A stretch of DNA of 64,000 bases from Taxawa tesnikishii (nom. ined.) (taxonomy: Eukaryota; Ascomycota; Dothideomycetes; Dothideales), in NCBI GenBank assembly GCA_030247885.1, contig JAPDRO010000010.1, positions 248,001-312,000 on the forward strand, given 5' to 3'. Position 1 is the first letter of the stretch. The number at the start of each line of letters is the position of its first letter. Shown here piece after piece: positions 32,639 to 44,378 of this stretch. Both the position numbers and the translations under genes were made by a program. The notes beneath the pieces were generated by a model that was not told where the DNA came from, did no database searches, and saw only the letters and a list, made by a program, of their open reading frames with translations.

Positions 32639-34390
32639 TCATACCGGCCTGGTTGTCGGTGGTTGGTGGTAGTCAGGCTCGTGTGCGACGTGCTCACTTG
32701 CACGCAAAAGCATCGCCAAGGATGTTCTGGCGCGCGAGTCTTGTCGGTTGGAAGAATTTGGCGGCTGCGGAAGGCAGACCGGGTGGAAGCTGGTGTTGGG
32801 CGGACCCGGCAATGTATCATGAATCAATAACGGTCCGCCAGATGAAGACAACGATGGCAAAGTTCTCCCAATAGAGCCTTTCACCGTCTCTATGGGAGGA
32901 AGTGAATAAGCTGAAGTTATTCTGCTTCCAGTAGATTGCCTGTCGAGTGAAACCTCTGACTTCACTGTATCATCGCGCCCGAGAGATGGCATAGATTCGT
33001 TTGAGGTCATTGTAGTCCGCCGTGATGCAGGATGAAGACCGCCTAGTTGAGGGCCCGTTAGGCTGTGCCAGGCCGATCCTTTATAGTCAGAGGTTGGCGG
33101 ATAAGGAGAACCTTGCAGATAGGAGGGTTGTGGACGCTCGTCTACTCCTCCATCTGAACACCATCTGTATGGCTCACGGTCTACTAGATGCAAATACGGT
33201 CGGAAAGGCGCAATAATGGGCAAGTTGGGGCTTGTAGACATCTTGCGGTTCAGAGGTGATCGCACTTGAGACCCGGAATTTCTTGGGGAAGCTGGATTCG
33301 ACGCATTTGGCAGAAGCTGATGTCGGCCGACAGGACTGGTCGACAGGTCCTGCTCGCCGTCTGCACGGCCGTAGCTCCAATGAGGTTCTTGGTGCCGAGA
33401 GCTCGCTCTGTCACTGTAGTCCTGGCTGTTGCCCCTGGTAGACCGGTTCTCCATATCGAATTTAGTCCTCTTTCCGCCATCTAGAGCAACGAATCAGCAG
33501 CCGCATAACCACGGGGATAACATAACACTTACCTGGGTTGTGTTTTGCTCTGAATTCGACAACATATTCCTGGTACCGAGCGTACTGTAGAGTCTTCTTG
33601 TACTCCGCAAGGTTCGCGTAGTACTTTTCCTTGAGCGATTGAGCTTCCTTCTCGCATGGCTCTTTCTCGCTTTGAGACGATTCCTGCCAGCATTCACCAA
33701 CAATCTTAGCGATTTCGGTAAAGGAGAGCTCTTGGCCTCGCAACTTTTCTCGCATTACTGGCGCATGTCAGCACCGCCCACGAAGCTTCGAGGCAATACG
33801 TACGGTTGGAAAAGATGACATAGGCTGAGGGTGGTCTTTCCGGAGCGAACTCATCGGGCTGTGAGTGTTAGACAGGTTGTTTCTAGAACCATTGCGCACC
33901 TGAAGAGAAAATACCTTGGGGTGGCGCCTATACTTCCGCTTTGCGCCGGGCTGCGCTTGATCCGAGCCAGCATTCTGTACATCAGACTGCTGAACTTTGT
34001 TGGTCGATGTGCCCCCATCTCCGCTGCAGGCAGTTTCGTCTGTCGAGTTGTTGGCTTGCAGCACCTCGAGAGGCATGTATTTGCCGTCTTTGGTCCTGGA
34101 CTCGGCTATAAAGCGCTGCAGTTTCTGTACCAGGCATGAGAACGTACAAACGCTTAGACCGTTTGTTTGGATTTACATACCCTGCGATGGCCTAACTTCA
34201 CGCCCAATGCATCGCTGGCCGACTGTAAGCACTGCAAGGGTGTAAGATAGGTGAAGAAAACAACACACAGATCGGATTCGGTAATGTCCATGAGGGTGGG
34301 CAGTATGTCAAAACCCTCGTCGATAAAGGCGCGGAAGTACTGGGACAAGCCCAGCCTCCACAATACGTCGCATAACTCGGTCCCTTCCAT
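32639..34390 (-). CDS. SAM-domain plus HMG-box DNA-binding protein, 495 aa, six exons
   Basis: Exons 34269-34390, 34181-34214, 33915-34124, 33804-33858, 33533-33757 and 32639-33480 sum to 1488 nt, exactly 496 codons. Introns are 46-56 nt with GT..AG ends. The N-terminus is a SAM domain (LWRLGLSQYFRAF, ITESDLDALGVKLGHRRKL; about residues 5-60), a protein-interaction fold. Residues about 119-205 form an HMG box (RPPSAYVIFSN, IAKIVGECWQ, YYANLAEYKK) preceded by a basic KRKYRRHPK. The C-terminal 280 residues are Ser/Pro-rich and probably disordered. HMG-box proteins bind DNA in the nucleus; in fungi many regulate mating or sexual development. The specific role here is unknown. It is the best-supported intact multi-exon host gene in the window. 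Confidence 0.88.
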
Positions 34391-36557
34391 GCTGCAAGCT
34401 AGTAAGGGGCAAGAAAGGTCCGCGTAGACGTTTACCAGCGCGGTATTCTTATATATCCCTGCTGGAAGACCCTGCCGAAAAGAAGCCTTGCAACGGCATG
34501 ATGACAGTGGGTGGGCGGTGGCATGCGGCAGCGCGACCTTTTGGTTAACTGCCGGAATTAGAGACCAGGAGAGGAAGGGTGACTCGAACTTGGCCGGGAT
34601 GCTGTAAGATCGATGAGCAGTGGACCAGAAACGGGCGGGGTGACATGCAAGTAGGTCATGCGAAAGACCGGAGTGTGTGAGGCAAGGGATGCCAGATTGC
34701 GACGGCCGGACCCAAGTGCAGCAGATCTCGGTCATCGACCAAGTTGGTCAACGCGTCTTTGGGATGGTGCACAACGACCCGGCACAGATGAGTGCAACTG
34801 CAGACAGAGAAGACTGGGATTTGGGGAGAAGGTGCGCGTTGAGCGGAGACTTGCCTGTTCTGGGATCGCAGATTGTGCAGAGCGGCCAAAGCAACGCAAA
34901 ATCGCCGTCGCCATTTCCCCACCAGATCGGAGTGGGATGCCGTGCAAACAACGGGGAGACGGTTGTAAGACCCATAAGGATCTGGATGGCGAAGTCAAAG
35001 AATCGCATTTGAGTGACCTAGGGCCAAACGAGTCGATCAGGCTAAGCCGAGCGCCCCACCCGTTGGCGAAACATGAACTAGTCCCTGGCTTTAGCCTTGC
35101 CTCGGCGGGTCAGTCTGTTGCCGGATCGACCCGTTAAGGCCACGAGCTGCTCACGTGCTCTACATAATCAATAACAGGAAACTGCAGGCCATACTCTATA
35201 CAGAACTGCATACACATCTGTAGATCCTGATGTCACTGCTGGTCATGCCAAGGTGTTACCGGCAGGGACAGGGACACGCAAGGATCACAATGCAACAAGA
35301 ACAGCACCACATACTGCCGTGGTTGCATGAGTACGGGGTCAGGCTGCCCGGTACACATATAAAGAACGCACCGAGTCCCCGACATCCACCCATTACTCGA
35401 TGCTGAAGATGAAGCCCGCCGCTGGATTATCGACCATCTGCAAGCCAAGGCAAGAGCACATCCACTTTCGCAATGCCGGTTGCACGCTATCTTCCCCCAT
35501 CTGCGGTGCTACTTCCGTGACGACGGGCGCTTCGCCGCACTGTCTCCGGAGGTCAAGACCGCTTCCCTAGCTGCTGTCGCTCTGCTTCTTCGACGTAAAG
35601 ACAAGCAGAGACCATCGCCTCCAACACCCACGATCGCCGACTGCCCCTTTTCTTCCTTCCTTATTTTCGACTACTGGGCATGGTTGCGATAGCAACGCTG
35701 GTCATGCATAACAAAATCCCCTGGTCGCTTAAGTTCGTACAGATAAGGCAGATATCCGTGCTGCGTTTGAAGCTGCATTCGCGTTTGACTTCCGCATACG
35801 TCGCAGAGGGCTCTTTCGTATATATCGCAGTATGAATCGTTTGTCGCGATCTGAAAACTCTGGAGGACGTCCAGGTTTCGCGTGTGATTGACCGCGTGGT
35901 CGTGTAGGCGCGTGCTAAAGTGTGTCGTATATCATGGAACGCGGAAGCTTGAAATCGCGTTCGATCTTCACGTACGTATCGCCATGCGCATGCGTTGAGA
36001 TGATCTGATCACCCGTAGATGGTGAGAGATCGCAATTGCGAATATGGCTATGGTTGATTTCAGCAAGTGACTGCCTTGATCGTGGCGTGGTTACGTGTTG
36101 AGTTGATGGTTGGTCGGTTGGTTGGTTCGCACGTCTAACAGCCCTTGTCTATGCGCCCGCATTCCAGCTCTTGTACCTTCCATGTAGCGCTTTGTAGACG
36201 GAGGTATTCTCAAATATCGGCGTACTGCTCGCAGAACAGGTCGGGAAGAGGGCGAGTGCTGTCAAAGGCGAGATGTCGCTACAGGGGAGACGGAGAGGAG
36301 CATGGAGGTTTTGCGGCTATCCGCTATGGCGACCGAGTTGGAGGGTCAAGCTGTTGTTGCCCGATTACATGGTCCGATTGCGTCTGTTGTTGTTAGGATG
36401 CCCGAGGACTCCTGTTGCACAGACCTGGTGTAGCGATAACACCGTAGGCGTCCATATCGTTCTAATCGAAGAGGTTGCCTTGGCAAGACAGAAGTATCCG
36501 ATAGTTAGCCGCACGGTCGATCTGTTGGCAGCTACACCGTCAATTGAACGCGTAACC
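34391..36557. other. Long gap, no firm gene
   Basis: The first few hundred bases would be the promoter of the SAM/HMG gene. A plus-strand open stretch near 35395-35692 (WIIDHLQAKARAHPLSQCR, FAALSPEVKTASLAAVALLL) could be a fragment of a real protein but has no family I recognise. GGTT microsatellite-like sequence lies near 36108-36125. Confidence 0.35.
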
Positions 36558-37063
36558 ATGTCACAACAAAGACGTCCTCTTGCTCAAATTGATGGTAACA
36601 ACCGTCGCAACAAGGAACTTAGTCCACACACGCGTGGCCAGATTGTTTCAGCGAGAAGTCATGCTAATACATACACAAAAATTGAGCACGATTTCAGGCT
36701 GCTCTATTCCACTGTCCACGACACAGTCAACAACCCAGCTAGCCGTCCACATGGAGAATCACACAAAAGACCTGGCTATCTACAGAAGCTTACAGATCGC
36801 GACAATCGACGTATCCTACGGTATATACAAAAGAACCCTTTTGCGACATATGCGACAGTCAAACGCGAGCTCCACCTAGATGCTAGCACCAAAACTATAC
36901 AGCGAACTATACAAGCAACTGAAATCTGAAAATGGATGGCAAAGTCACCTCTTTTGACCGCAAAGACTGCGCAACTGATGTTGACTTGGGCCAAAAACCA
37001 CAAGCACTGGAATGCGTTTCAATGGTCAACAGTCATCATTCCAGACGAGTGTCAGACCATGGC
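36558..37063 (+). mobile_element. Tc1-like transposase relic, 3' truncated
   Basis: ATG 36558 (MSQQRRPLAQID) opens HTH motifs (ELSPHTRGQIVSARS, LQKLTDRDNRRILRYIQKNP) related to the gene at 28508. After a frame slip near 36925 it continues as LLTAKTAQLMLTWAKNHKHW to the first catalytic block IIPDECQ. The rest of the catalytic domain is missing. Confidence 0.7.
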
Positions 37064-37270
37064 CTTGTTGAATCCTCTTCGATCTTCTTTCGGCGGCGTC
37101 GTGGCCATAGCCTGATTGCGCACTGTCCGGTAGATCGTTTTGATGTCGTGCATCAGACGCAGGGTTAGCCGATGAATGCAATGATCCACATACCTGCTAT
37201 GCGCGACGCCCGCGACACCCACGACAAGAGCGACCGTCGCACACGTCGTGCATGGCGCTCTATGCGCTGT

Positions 37271-37436
37271 TGACACGAATGTCCTTGGGTATATAGTTAC
37301 CTTTCTTTACCGCAGATAGGAGCTTTGTGCTCAACTCATGTAGCAAGCTTAATCACTGCCTTTTGCTATACAGTCTCAATACCTGATCACCTACAATACT
37401 ACTGCTCCCTACCTTACCTGTCTAGCCCTAGGCCCA
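37271..37436. repeat. Dispersed repeat, copy 2 (possible solo LTR fossil)
   Basis: Partner of 24541-24712; starts TGTTGACACGAATGTCCTTG and contains TATATAG followed by the shared blocks. It abuts the truncated pogo relic at 37437. An old copy, judging from the many differences between the two. Confidence 0.5.
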
Positions 37437-37860
37437 CTCGTGCGTGCGTGCGAGGGTGGAAACCCTTGAGCATCTTGTTCAAGGATCCATTCAATAAGGA
37501 ATTCCTCTTGTTGTCGAGACAATGGTTGTTGTGGTTCATGAGCAGTGCGTGCGTGAGCTGAGCCGCTGAGGCGAAGGCGAAGCATGGATTCAGCGATGTG
37601 ATACTCGCGTGAAGCGGCTCGGATCGATGGAATGTTGTTACTACGTATTGCCGCGAGGGCAGGTCGAATCGTCGCTTCGCGTTGATCCATTGGAATGGCG
37701 TGGTTATTGCGTGGGACTGAGACTCGAGGCGATGTGGTGGAAAGAACGCGTTCCGCAGGAACCACGGGTGCGCAGCCTCTGGCGTGGCGAGCTCAGTTAC
37801 TTTTTGCACACCGCAACAACGATACGGTCAGAGTCCGAGTGGCTGGTATAAAACACTGTG
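37437..37860 (-). mobile_element. Pogo-like transposase N-terminal relic and element end
   Basis: On the minus strand ATG 37690 gives a psq-type HTH (ATIRPALAAIRSNNIPS, AASREYHIAES) and the start of a Tc5-type HTH (QQEEFLIEWILEQDAQGFPP). Coding stops at the dispersed repeat. Upstream, 37811-37850 shares CACCGCAACAACGAT with the fragment near 32417, probably sequence near the element's terminus. Confidence 0.6.
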
Positions 37861-40085
37861 GAAAAAGCACTACATCGTCTTATATACATTCAGATATGGT
37901 TATCCAGTCGAACTACAATTCACTAGAGGGCAACCAGGAATCCCAAAGGTTACAGAAAGCGTTACTTTTTAGCGTTGAATGTGACAAGGCGATCTGCAAC
38001 CACTGCCTCAACTATCATCCACGAGTTATCTGAAGCAAGTCGTGTCCTGCAACCTATATATGCCTCAAGCATCTCCCGCCCTCCTGCTAAAATGCGAACT
38101 TCTAACAGACTAACAAATCATTCCTGCTTCTCTTCCCCGACCTGGCCGGCGAATTGCTGTTCTCGGACTTCATCTCCATCAAGAGCCCGCTAGCCTGCTT
38201 TATCCGGCCGATGTTCTCCTCGCCTTGCAGTCCCTTAGTAGCGTTACTGTCAACATTGCTATGCCTCGGTACGGAAGAAAAAGGATGAGATATATTCTCT
38301 CTTAGAGGATGGTCTTCCCCAGTCTTAACGGCACCAATATCAGAGGAATCGTGAGCCTGTGAGAGCGAGAAATCACCGGAATCGAAGTACTTTCTTCTCT
38401 GAGTCGATGATCGGATCAGCTAGATCTACATCGTTAAAGACAGAGGAGAGTGTGTAGATACCTCTAGCTGGTGGTTGAGAAGGTTTCCTCGGCGTGGGAC
38501 CTTTCCGTAGAGGTGTAAGAGACGCTCATTCCTCTCGGTTTCGGTAAGGGAATTCGCCTCAGAATAAGCATTCATTCGTCTCTTGCATTAGAGAGCATGG
38601 GAGTAATATGCTTACTTTGGAATTGCGCTCTTTCTGAACGGAATCCATATTGAGGTAGGTGTGCGTTGTATTGAGTGCGAAGGAGGTAAGGTCAGGCGAG
38701 CAAGGGATAGCTACGTTATACTATGGATTCTGTCTGCCTATCCGACACTGTACTGTGTCACAGCTTGTCTGTAGAGCCACAAGATGCCCACGATGACAGC
38801 CTAGGTAGCCCGAGCGAACAACTAACCGCATACGCCGTTTCAGACGCATAGGCGTACGGGCCTGGGTGTTTTGACAGTCCGCTTCCCCGTAGTTTGCGTA
38901 AGGTGACAATCCTCCCAGTAGTTGCCCTGTTGCCATCGAGAAGCCGATGCCTTGAGCACCTTCTGCGATCGGCCGCGGAGCTTTGGCCGACAAGCCATGT
39001 CGGCAGGCCTCCCTAGTTTTCGCGTGCGCCACTCTCCATCCTCATCGATCCGACAGCGATCGGCCTTAACGCCGCCGCTAGTTCAATCCGGCGCAAAGGC
39101 TCCCAAGCTCGTCGGGGCATCAACCGACCTCCGCGATATTGCTCTGCAAAAGTTATCTATGCACCTCCTCGGTCATGATGTGCACCTACGGCCTTTTAGG
39201 CCCATCAGAACAGCGCGGATTAGAGCGATGTGCTTCCACCCCCGATCTGCACTACACATTTTCGGATCCTTCGATCCATAGCTAGCCCCATTATTCACCA
39301 TCCCGTCAACTTTGCTAACATCGGCACTTCTTCCGGCTCCGCCGACACAAGTTGCAATTCACCATACAGCTTTGGTACTCTCGTCATCATCACCATTCTG
39401 ACTTGCTCATCGCTGCCGCTTTCTATCCCGTTCGTGGCCTTGCTCGACCATCCGCCGTGTTTCCTTGCATACTAATAGTCCTGCTCTACCATACGGGCAA
39501 TCAGCCTCATCGCATCCTTTTCTAGCCATTTAACCCCTCTGAGGCCATGCCAATTCACATTTACCACGCCCCTTGTTGCCTGTCCGGCTGCTTCGTGCAA
39601 AGCTCATCTTCGCGCTCCCGGGAGACTATGCACGCAACACCTTCGCACATCTGCACTGCTACGGGCGTACTCTTTCCACACAGCACATACCCTAGAGCAT
39701 AGTTAAACTCATCCCTGCCGGCAGGGCGTACTTGTGCCTCTCTACGCTTGTGCATCGGTCGATCCCACCTTGCCCGAGTCGATCGGCTTCGGACCTGGAA
39801 CCGTAGTCTCGGCGTCTTGATTCGCATGATGCCCGATTTCTGCGCCTTCAGGCATGCACTACTCTTTGCGTCTCTATTGGGTTTGTACACACTGCGACGT
39901 GCTGTCGCCGCTCCAACTTCTGACCTGCGAACCTGTTCAAGATCTAATGGTCACCAACCAAACGTCTTCATGAGCCATCTGGAACAAGTTCTGGAAATGC
40001 TGGGCTTGTCTTAATTTATGGACATCCAAGAGAGAGACCTGTGCGCTTAAGCTCCCACACCGAGCCTTTGACGAGGCCTAACGAC
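37861..40085. other. Long gap, no gene seen
   Basis: Only short frames without recognisable motifs. No repeat unit or RNA gene could be supported by eye. Confidence 0.35.
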
Positions 40086-40310
40086 CCTAAAGCACGGAGA
40101 CTACTAATCATGGACGGCCATAGCAGCCACATAACCGCGAACGTGATCGATCACTGCGTGGAATGCAATCGACTTGCTCATCCTGCCGCCTCATTGCTCG
40201 CATGTGCTGCAGCCGCTTGATGTTAGTGGGCTTGCGCCGCTGAAGCGCGCGCTAGCTTCGAAGACCGACGCCGCTTTACCACTCAACACAGGCCGAACAT
40301 CGCGCGTAGA
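40086..40310 (+). mobile_element. Pogo-like DDE fragment
   Basis: RRLLIMDGHSSHITANVIDHC is the second catalytic block. After a frame change, LQPLDV and GLAPLKRAL give the third. Here the GCG-CCG-CTG-AAG codons run through in one frame, unlike the family A elements, where one base fewer causes a stop. Only about 75 codons survive, followed by AT-rich DNA. Confidence 0.65.
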
Positions 40311-40379
40311 ATAGACTGAGATGTATATCTACCCAAGGGCTAGGGCTCCTATTACTAACAGTGTTCTTGTTAGACGGAG

Positions 40380-41382
40380 ACATGCCGGTCTAATTCCACT
40401 AAGGCGATCAATGCTTAGGGTTATTTTCAAGCTCTTTATAGCCGATTAAAGTCTTTATATAGCTACCGAAACTAATACGTAGGTTATTATATTCTAGCAT
40501 AAAGTTGCAATTTAGGTAGAGTTTAACTAACTTTCCCCTATAGAAACTATCTCCTAGTAAGACTCCTTATAGTTAATAAAATCTACGCTTCGTTATAATT
40601 AAGCTTTAACTTAATTAACTTTCCTTTCTATTAACTTAATATAAGTATATCGTAATATATATAAGCGAAAAGCTAAACCTTAATAATAACGTACTAAAAG
40701 TTAATAGTTCGTACTAGGAGTAATTATAAATATAAATTATAATACGCTAGTTAATAAGATTTAGTATAGCTAACTTTAAGTAATTATTATTAAATAAAAG
40801 TCCTTAGCTTTTACGTTAAACTTATAGCTTATATTTAACTAACCTTAGTACTCTTAATATTAATAAATCGAATAGAAAGCTACGTCCCTATTACTATTAT
40901 ATAGCTATAAATAAGCTTTATAAATAGATACTTAGATATAAGATACGTAATTTAAGCTATAAGCGTAATTCTAGAAAGTATAAGTCTTTAAGGTATTTTA
41001 ACTTATAAAACTCCTTATATTTAAAGACTTAGTAATATTATATTTACTACTAAATACTTATAGTAACTAAAGTATTAATAATAACTATTTATTCTTTTAA
41101 CTTATAATATTATATTTATACTTACTTTAAAGTTAAGGGTTAATATACTCTTTTAAGCTAGTACGTTTAGACCTCGTATAACTAGATAATAAGTAATAAA
41201 TAACTAAGTAATAACTAAGTACTTAAAAACTATACTTATAATATAAATATTCTTATAGTTTTAAGTAAGTTATTAAACTATTAAGTTATATTATAAATAT
41301 CTTTACTTTATATATTATAAAATAGTACGTATTTTAAACTAAAGCTAGTAATACGTCTCTACTTAATAAAAGAGTAACTATA
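40380..41382. other. 1-kb AT-rich block, no gene
   Basis: Extremely AT-rich and TpA-rich sequence with no open frames, like RIP-mutated repeats. Pogo copy 3 inserted at its right edge. Confidence 0.6.
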
Positions 41383-43227
41383 ACGTAGTTCACCACCGAG
41401 CGGCCAACCACCACCGAGTGGCCCGCCTCACCAACCTTTGCCTATTACATGTCTATTGCCTACAATGCCACCACCACGTAACGCGCAGAAGACCTACAAC
41501 GAAGGCACACTGTCCCTTGCTATCCAGGCTACCCAAGCCAAGACACCAGATACTACGAGACACGCAAGCAGAGCGTTTGACGTCCCCGAACGACGCTAAG
41601 ACGACGACGCGACGGAACCCTCTCACGACGCGATACTCAGCCCAACTGCAGGAACCTTAGTAGCCTAGAAGAGGACGCAGTTGTGCGACGCATACTTGAG
41701 CTAGATGCGCGAGGGATAGGCGCTACAAGGACTATGGTCGGAGAAATGGCCAATGATCTACGCGCCGCGCGTGGGAAAGGGCCCGTTGGCAAGAACTGGG
41801 TAGACAGGTTCAAGACGCGTATCGACGATATCAAGCTTCGACGCAGCCGTCCATACGATCGTCAGCGAGCCTTGAACGAAGATGCACGCGTTATAGCGCC
41901 CTGGTTCAAGCTTGTAGAGGACACAAAGGCGAAGTACGGCATCCTGGATGAAGACACACACAACTTTGATGAGACAGGCTTCATGATGGGCGTGATAAAC
42001 GCTCATATGGTCTTCACAGGCACTGAGAAGCGGAACAATCCAAAGAAGATACAGCCGGGCAACCGGGAGTGGGTTACAATCATCCAGGGCATCTGCGCTA
42101 GTGGGTGGGCTATCCCACCCTTTATCATCTTCGGCGGCAAGGTCCTCATATCAAGCTGGTACCCAGGCCTGCCTCGTGATTGGGTTATCGAGACTAGCCC
42201 TAACGGCTGGACGTCAAATGAGCTTGCTATCAGGTGGTTAAAGCACTTTGACGCGCATACAAAGGGGCGTACTATAGGAATGTATCGTCTACTGATTGTG
42301 GACGGCCATGAGAGCCACAATAGTCACAGTTTCCACAAGTACTGTGAGGAACAGAAGATTGTTGTTCTCTGCATGCCTCCACACTCATCGCACCTGTTGC
42401 AGCCGCTTGACGTGGGCTGTTTTGCCCCCTGAAGCGGGCGTACTACACGGAGATTGACAGCTGGTCACGGTACTCAGTCACGCAAGTCAAGAAAGAGAGC
42501 TTCTTGCCAGCCTTTCATATCGCTTTCGACAAGGCAATCACAAAGGAGAATATCCAGGCAAGCTTCAGAGGCGCTGGGTTGGTCCCCCACGACCCAGAGC
42601 GAGTGCTATCGAAGCTTGATGTGGTGCTTCGCACGCCAACACCTCCACCGGTAGAGGCCACCCTATGGGAATCCAAAACACCAGGCAACCTGCAGGAGAT
42701 AGAGGCCCAATCAACACTAGTCCGCGAGCGCATACAACAGCACAGAGAATCGCCTGTTTCACCTCTTCTGCAGGCTGTCAATTCGCTTGCCAAAGGCATA
42801 GCTATCATAGGTCATAATTCAGTGTTGCAGACCAGGGAAATCGCAGGTCTTCGCAAGGCAATAGAGGCAGCAACAGAGCAGCGCAAACGCAAGAGGAAGT
42901 ATGTTCGCACAGAGGAGAGCCTTGCAGTAGGCGACGTATTGGATCTGATTGCTGAGAAGGAGGGTGGTGGTGAGGAGGCAGCTGAACAGCCTGCAAAGAG
43001 GGCGCGCGCAGAGGCACTGCGGGCGTTGCGGCAAGACTGGCCACAACAAGCGCACCTGCACTGCAGAAATAGTAGATCCAGGCGATAGCGACGCTTCTGA
43101 ATAGTACTGTAGTGCCTGGCAGATTGCAGCAGAGTGTAGTGGTGCGGAGGTAATAGACATGTAATAGACGCAACTTTAGTGGGGTGGGCCACTCGGTGGT
43201 GGTTGGCCGCTCGGTGGTGAACTACGT
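41383..43227 (+). mobile_element. Pogo/Fot1-like transposon, family A copy 3 (1845 bp)
   Basis: Ends and TA duplications (41381-41382, 43228-43229) are as in copy 2. Three bases shorter than copy 2, accounted for by C4 instead of C5 near 41586 and a lost CG pair near 43008. On its right it interrupts the tail of a Tc1-like relic. Confidence 0.94.
41470..43102 (+). pseudogene. Pogo-type transposase of copy 3
   Basis: Same gene as in copy 2. The N-terminal frame closes at the C4 run near 41586; the catalytic frame is open from 41683 to 42432 with all three Asp motifs. The -1 junction GCC-CCC-TGA is present at 42424-42432. In the downstream frame the 2-bp loss near 43008 removes the CCHC knuckle, replacing it by an unrelated tail ending at 43088. 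Confidence 0.85.
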
Positions 43228-43229
43228 TA

Positions 43230-43455
43230 ACTGTATTGTGAGTATGGTGGATAGGATCCAGGCTTGCCTTCAGAATGATGGCTAGTACACTAGATACTGA
43301 AGAAAATCACTATTCCTGAGTTGCCATGCAAACCTCTAAGATCTGAACTATTCCATACTCAGTTTGCTAGTTAATTGCTAGTGTTATAGGTACAGGGCAT
43401 AGGGTGGTGCATCAGAGGGTAGGCTTCTGGATTCGGAGGATTCGGGGAATTACGC
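43230..43455 (+). mobile_element. Tc1-like element tail (relic)
   Basis: The last codons (SMVDRIQACLQND) and non-coding tail match 29525-29755 in order. The catalytic part is absent; pogo copy 3 lies directly to the left. Confidence 0.7.
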
Positions 43456-43553
43456 AGACTTTTGCCGAGGTATCATATTGTTGTTGAGTTTGTTACGTGG
43501 ACGAGTTTTAGTGGCACGCTCGCTTGGGTGGCACGCTCACTTGTGGGGTACGT
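43456..43553. mobile_element. Pogo-like right terminus (relic)
   Basis: Ends ACTTGTGGGGTACGT followed by TA at 43554-43555, with GGCACGCTCGCTTGGGTGGC and a second GGCACGCTCAC copy inside. It resembles the right end at 23344. No left partner is seen. Confidence 0.55.
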
Positions 43554-43740
43554 TAGCCCTAAGAGCAAACTGAAGCTGGCATGATTGAAGAACGAATGAC
43601 TCTCAGCCGCGTAACGAAACCGAGCCTATAACTAATGAACGTCGACGCAATGGAACACTAAACCGTTTCCTGGATCTCCCAGTTAGAGCGCTTCAAATGC
43701 ATCTTGCGGGCATGATGTTCGGCTCGTACCTCCGTCTTCG

Positions 43741-43996
43741 TCACTTCTGTCGACCATTGTTACCACTCGTTTTGGTCGCGCCGGCTTGAGTGCTGGCGTT
43801 GCGATCCCCAGCAGCCTGCGCACGTGCCGCAAAGCCTTTGGAGCTCATATCACCGCCACCACGAGCCTGTTCACTGCATAAACCACAGCGACGCTGGACT
43901 GCTACGGATGGGTTGTCTTACCTGGGCGGATTGGATGCGGGCTGCATCGGTCTGTGTCATTGGACTTTCGGTTTTGGTCTTAGATTGGTCAGACAT
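43741..43996 (-). CDS. Small SMP-like (seed-maturation-protein domain) protein, 66 aa
   Basis: Two exons, 43922-43996 (25 codons) and 43741-43866 (41 codons plus TGA), are joined by a 55-nt intron with GTAAGA and AACAG ends. The product starts MSDQSKTKTESPMTQTDAAR. The second half contains GGGDMSSKGFAARAQAAGDR, which I recognise from a very conserved family of tiny ascomycete proteins with plant SMP/LEA-like sequence. Such proteins are hydrophilic, often linked to dormancy or desiccation, and cytosolic. The exon sum is in phase and nothing looks broken. The assignment is from memory of the family. Confidence 0.8.
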
Positions 43997-44378
43997 TGTC
44001 TCGTTCGATGTTGCAAAGTATAGCAGTCTTGTGTACAACTTGATGTTTGAAAATTCGAATGGGTAAAGAACTCATTCAAGGCTTTATGCTGAGCTTATAT
44101 ATATTTCACACGATGGAGGGTAGACGGAGAACGTGAGCGAACAACGAGCCGTAAAGCTTGCGATCGTACATCAAGCATATACTAGCCTTCCCAAGAAATG
44201 GATCACTGTCATCAACTCTAGGATCCATCGGTGTTGATTATCTTCGCATCATGACCCACATCTAAACACCATGTAGCCAGCTTTCTTGCGCTAAGTCGCC
44301 GTACGGTCTTTTAGCGCTTGTATGCCGCATCGCAGATCTGCTGATGGCGGCTCAGTACCACTATACCCTTGATGTCGT

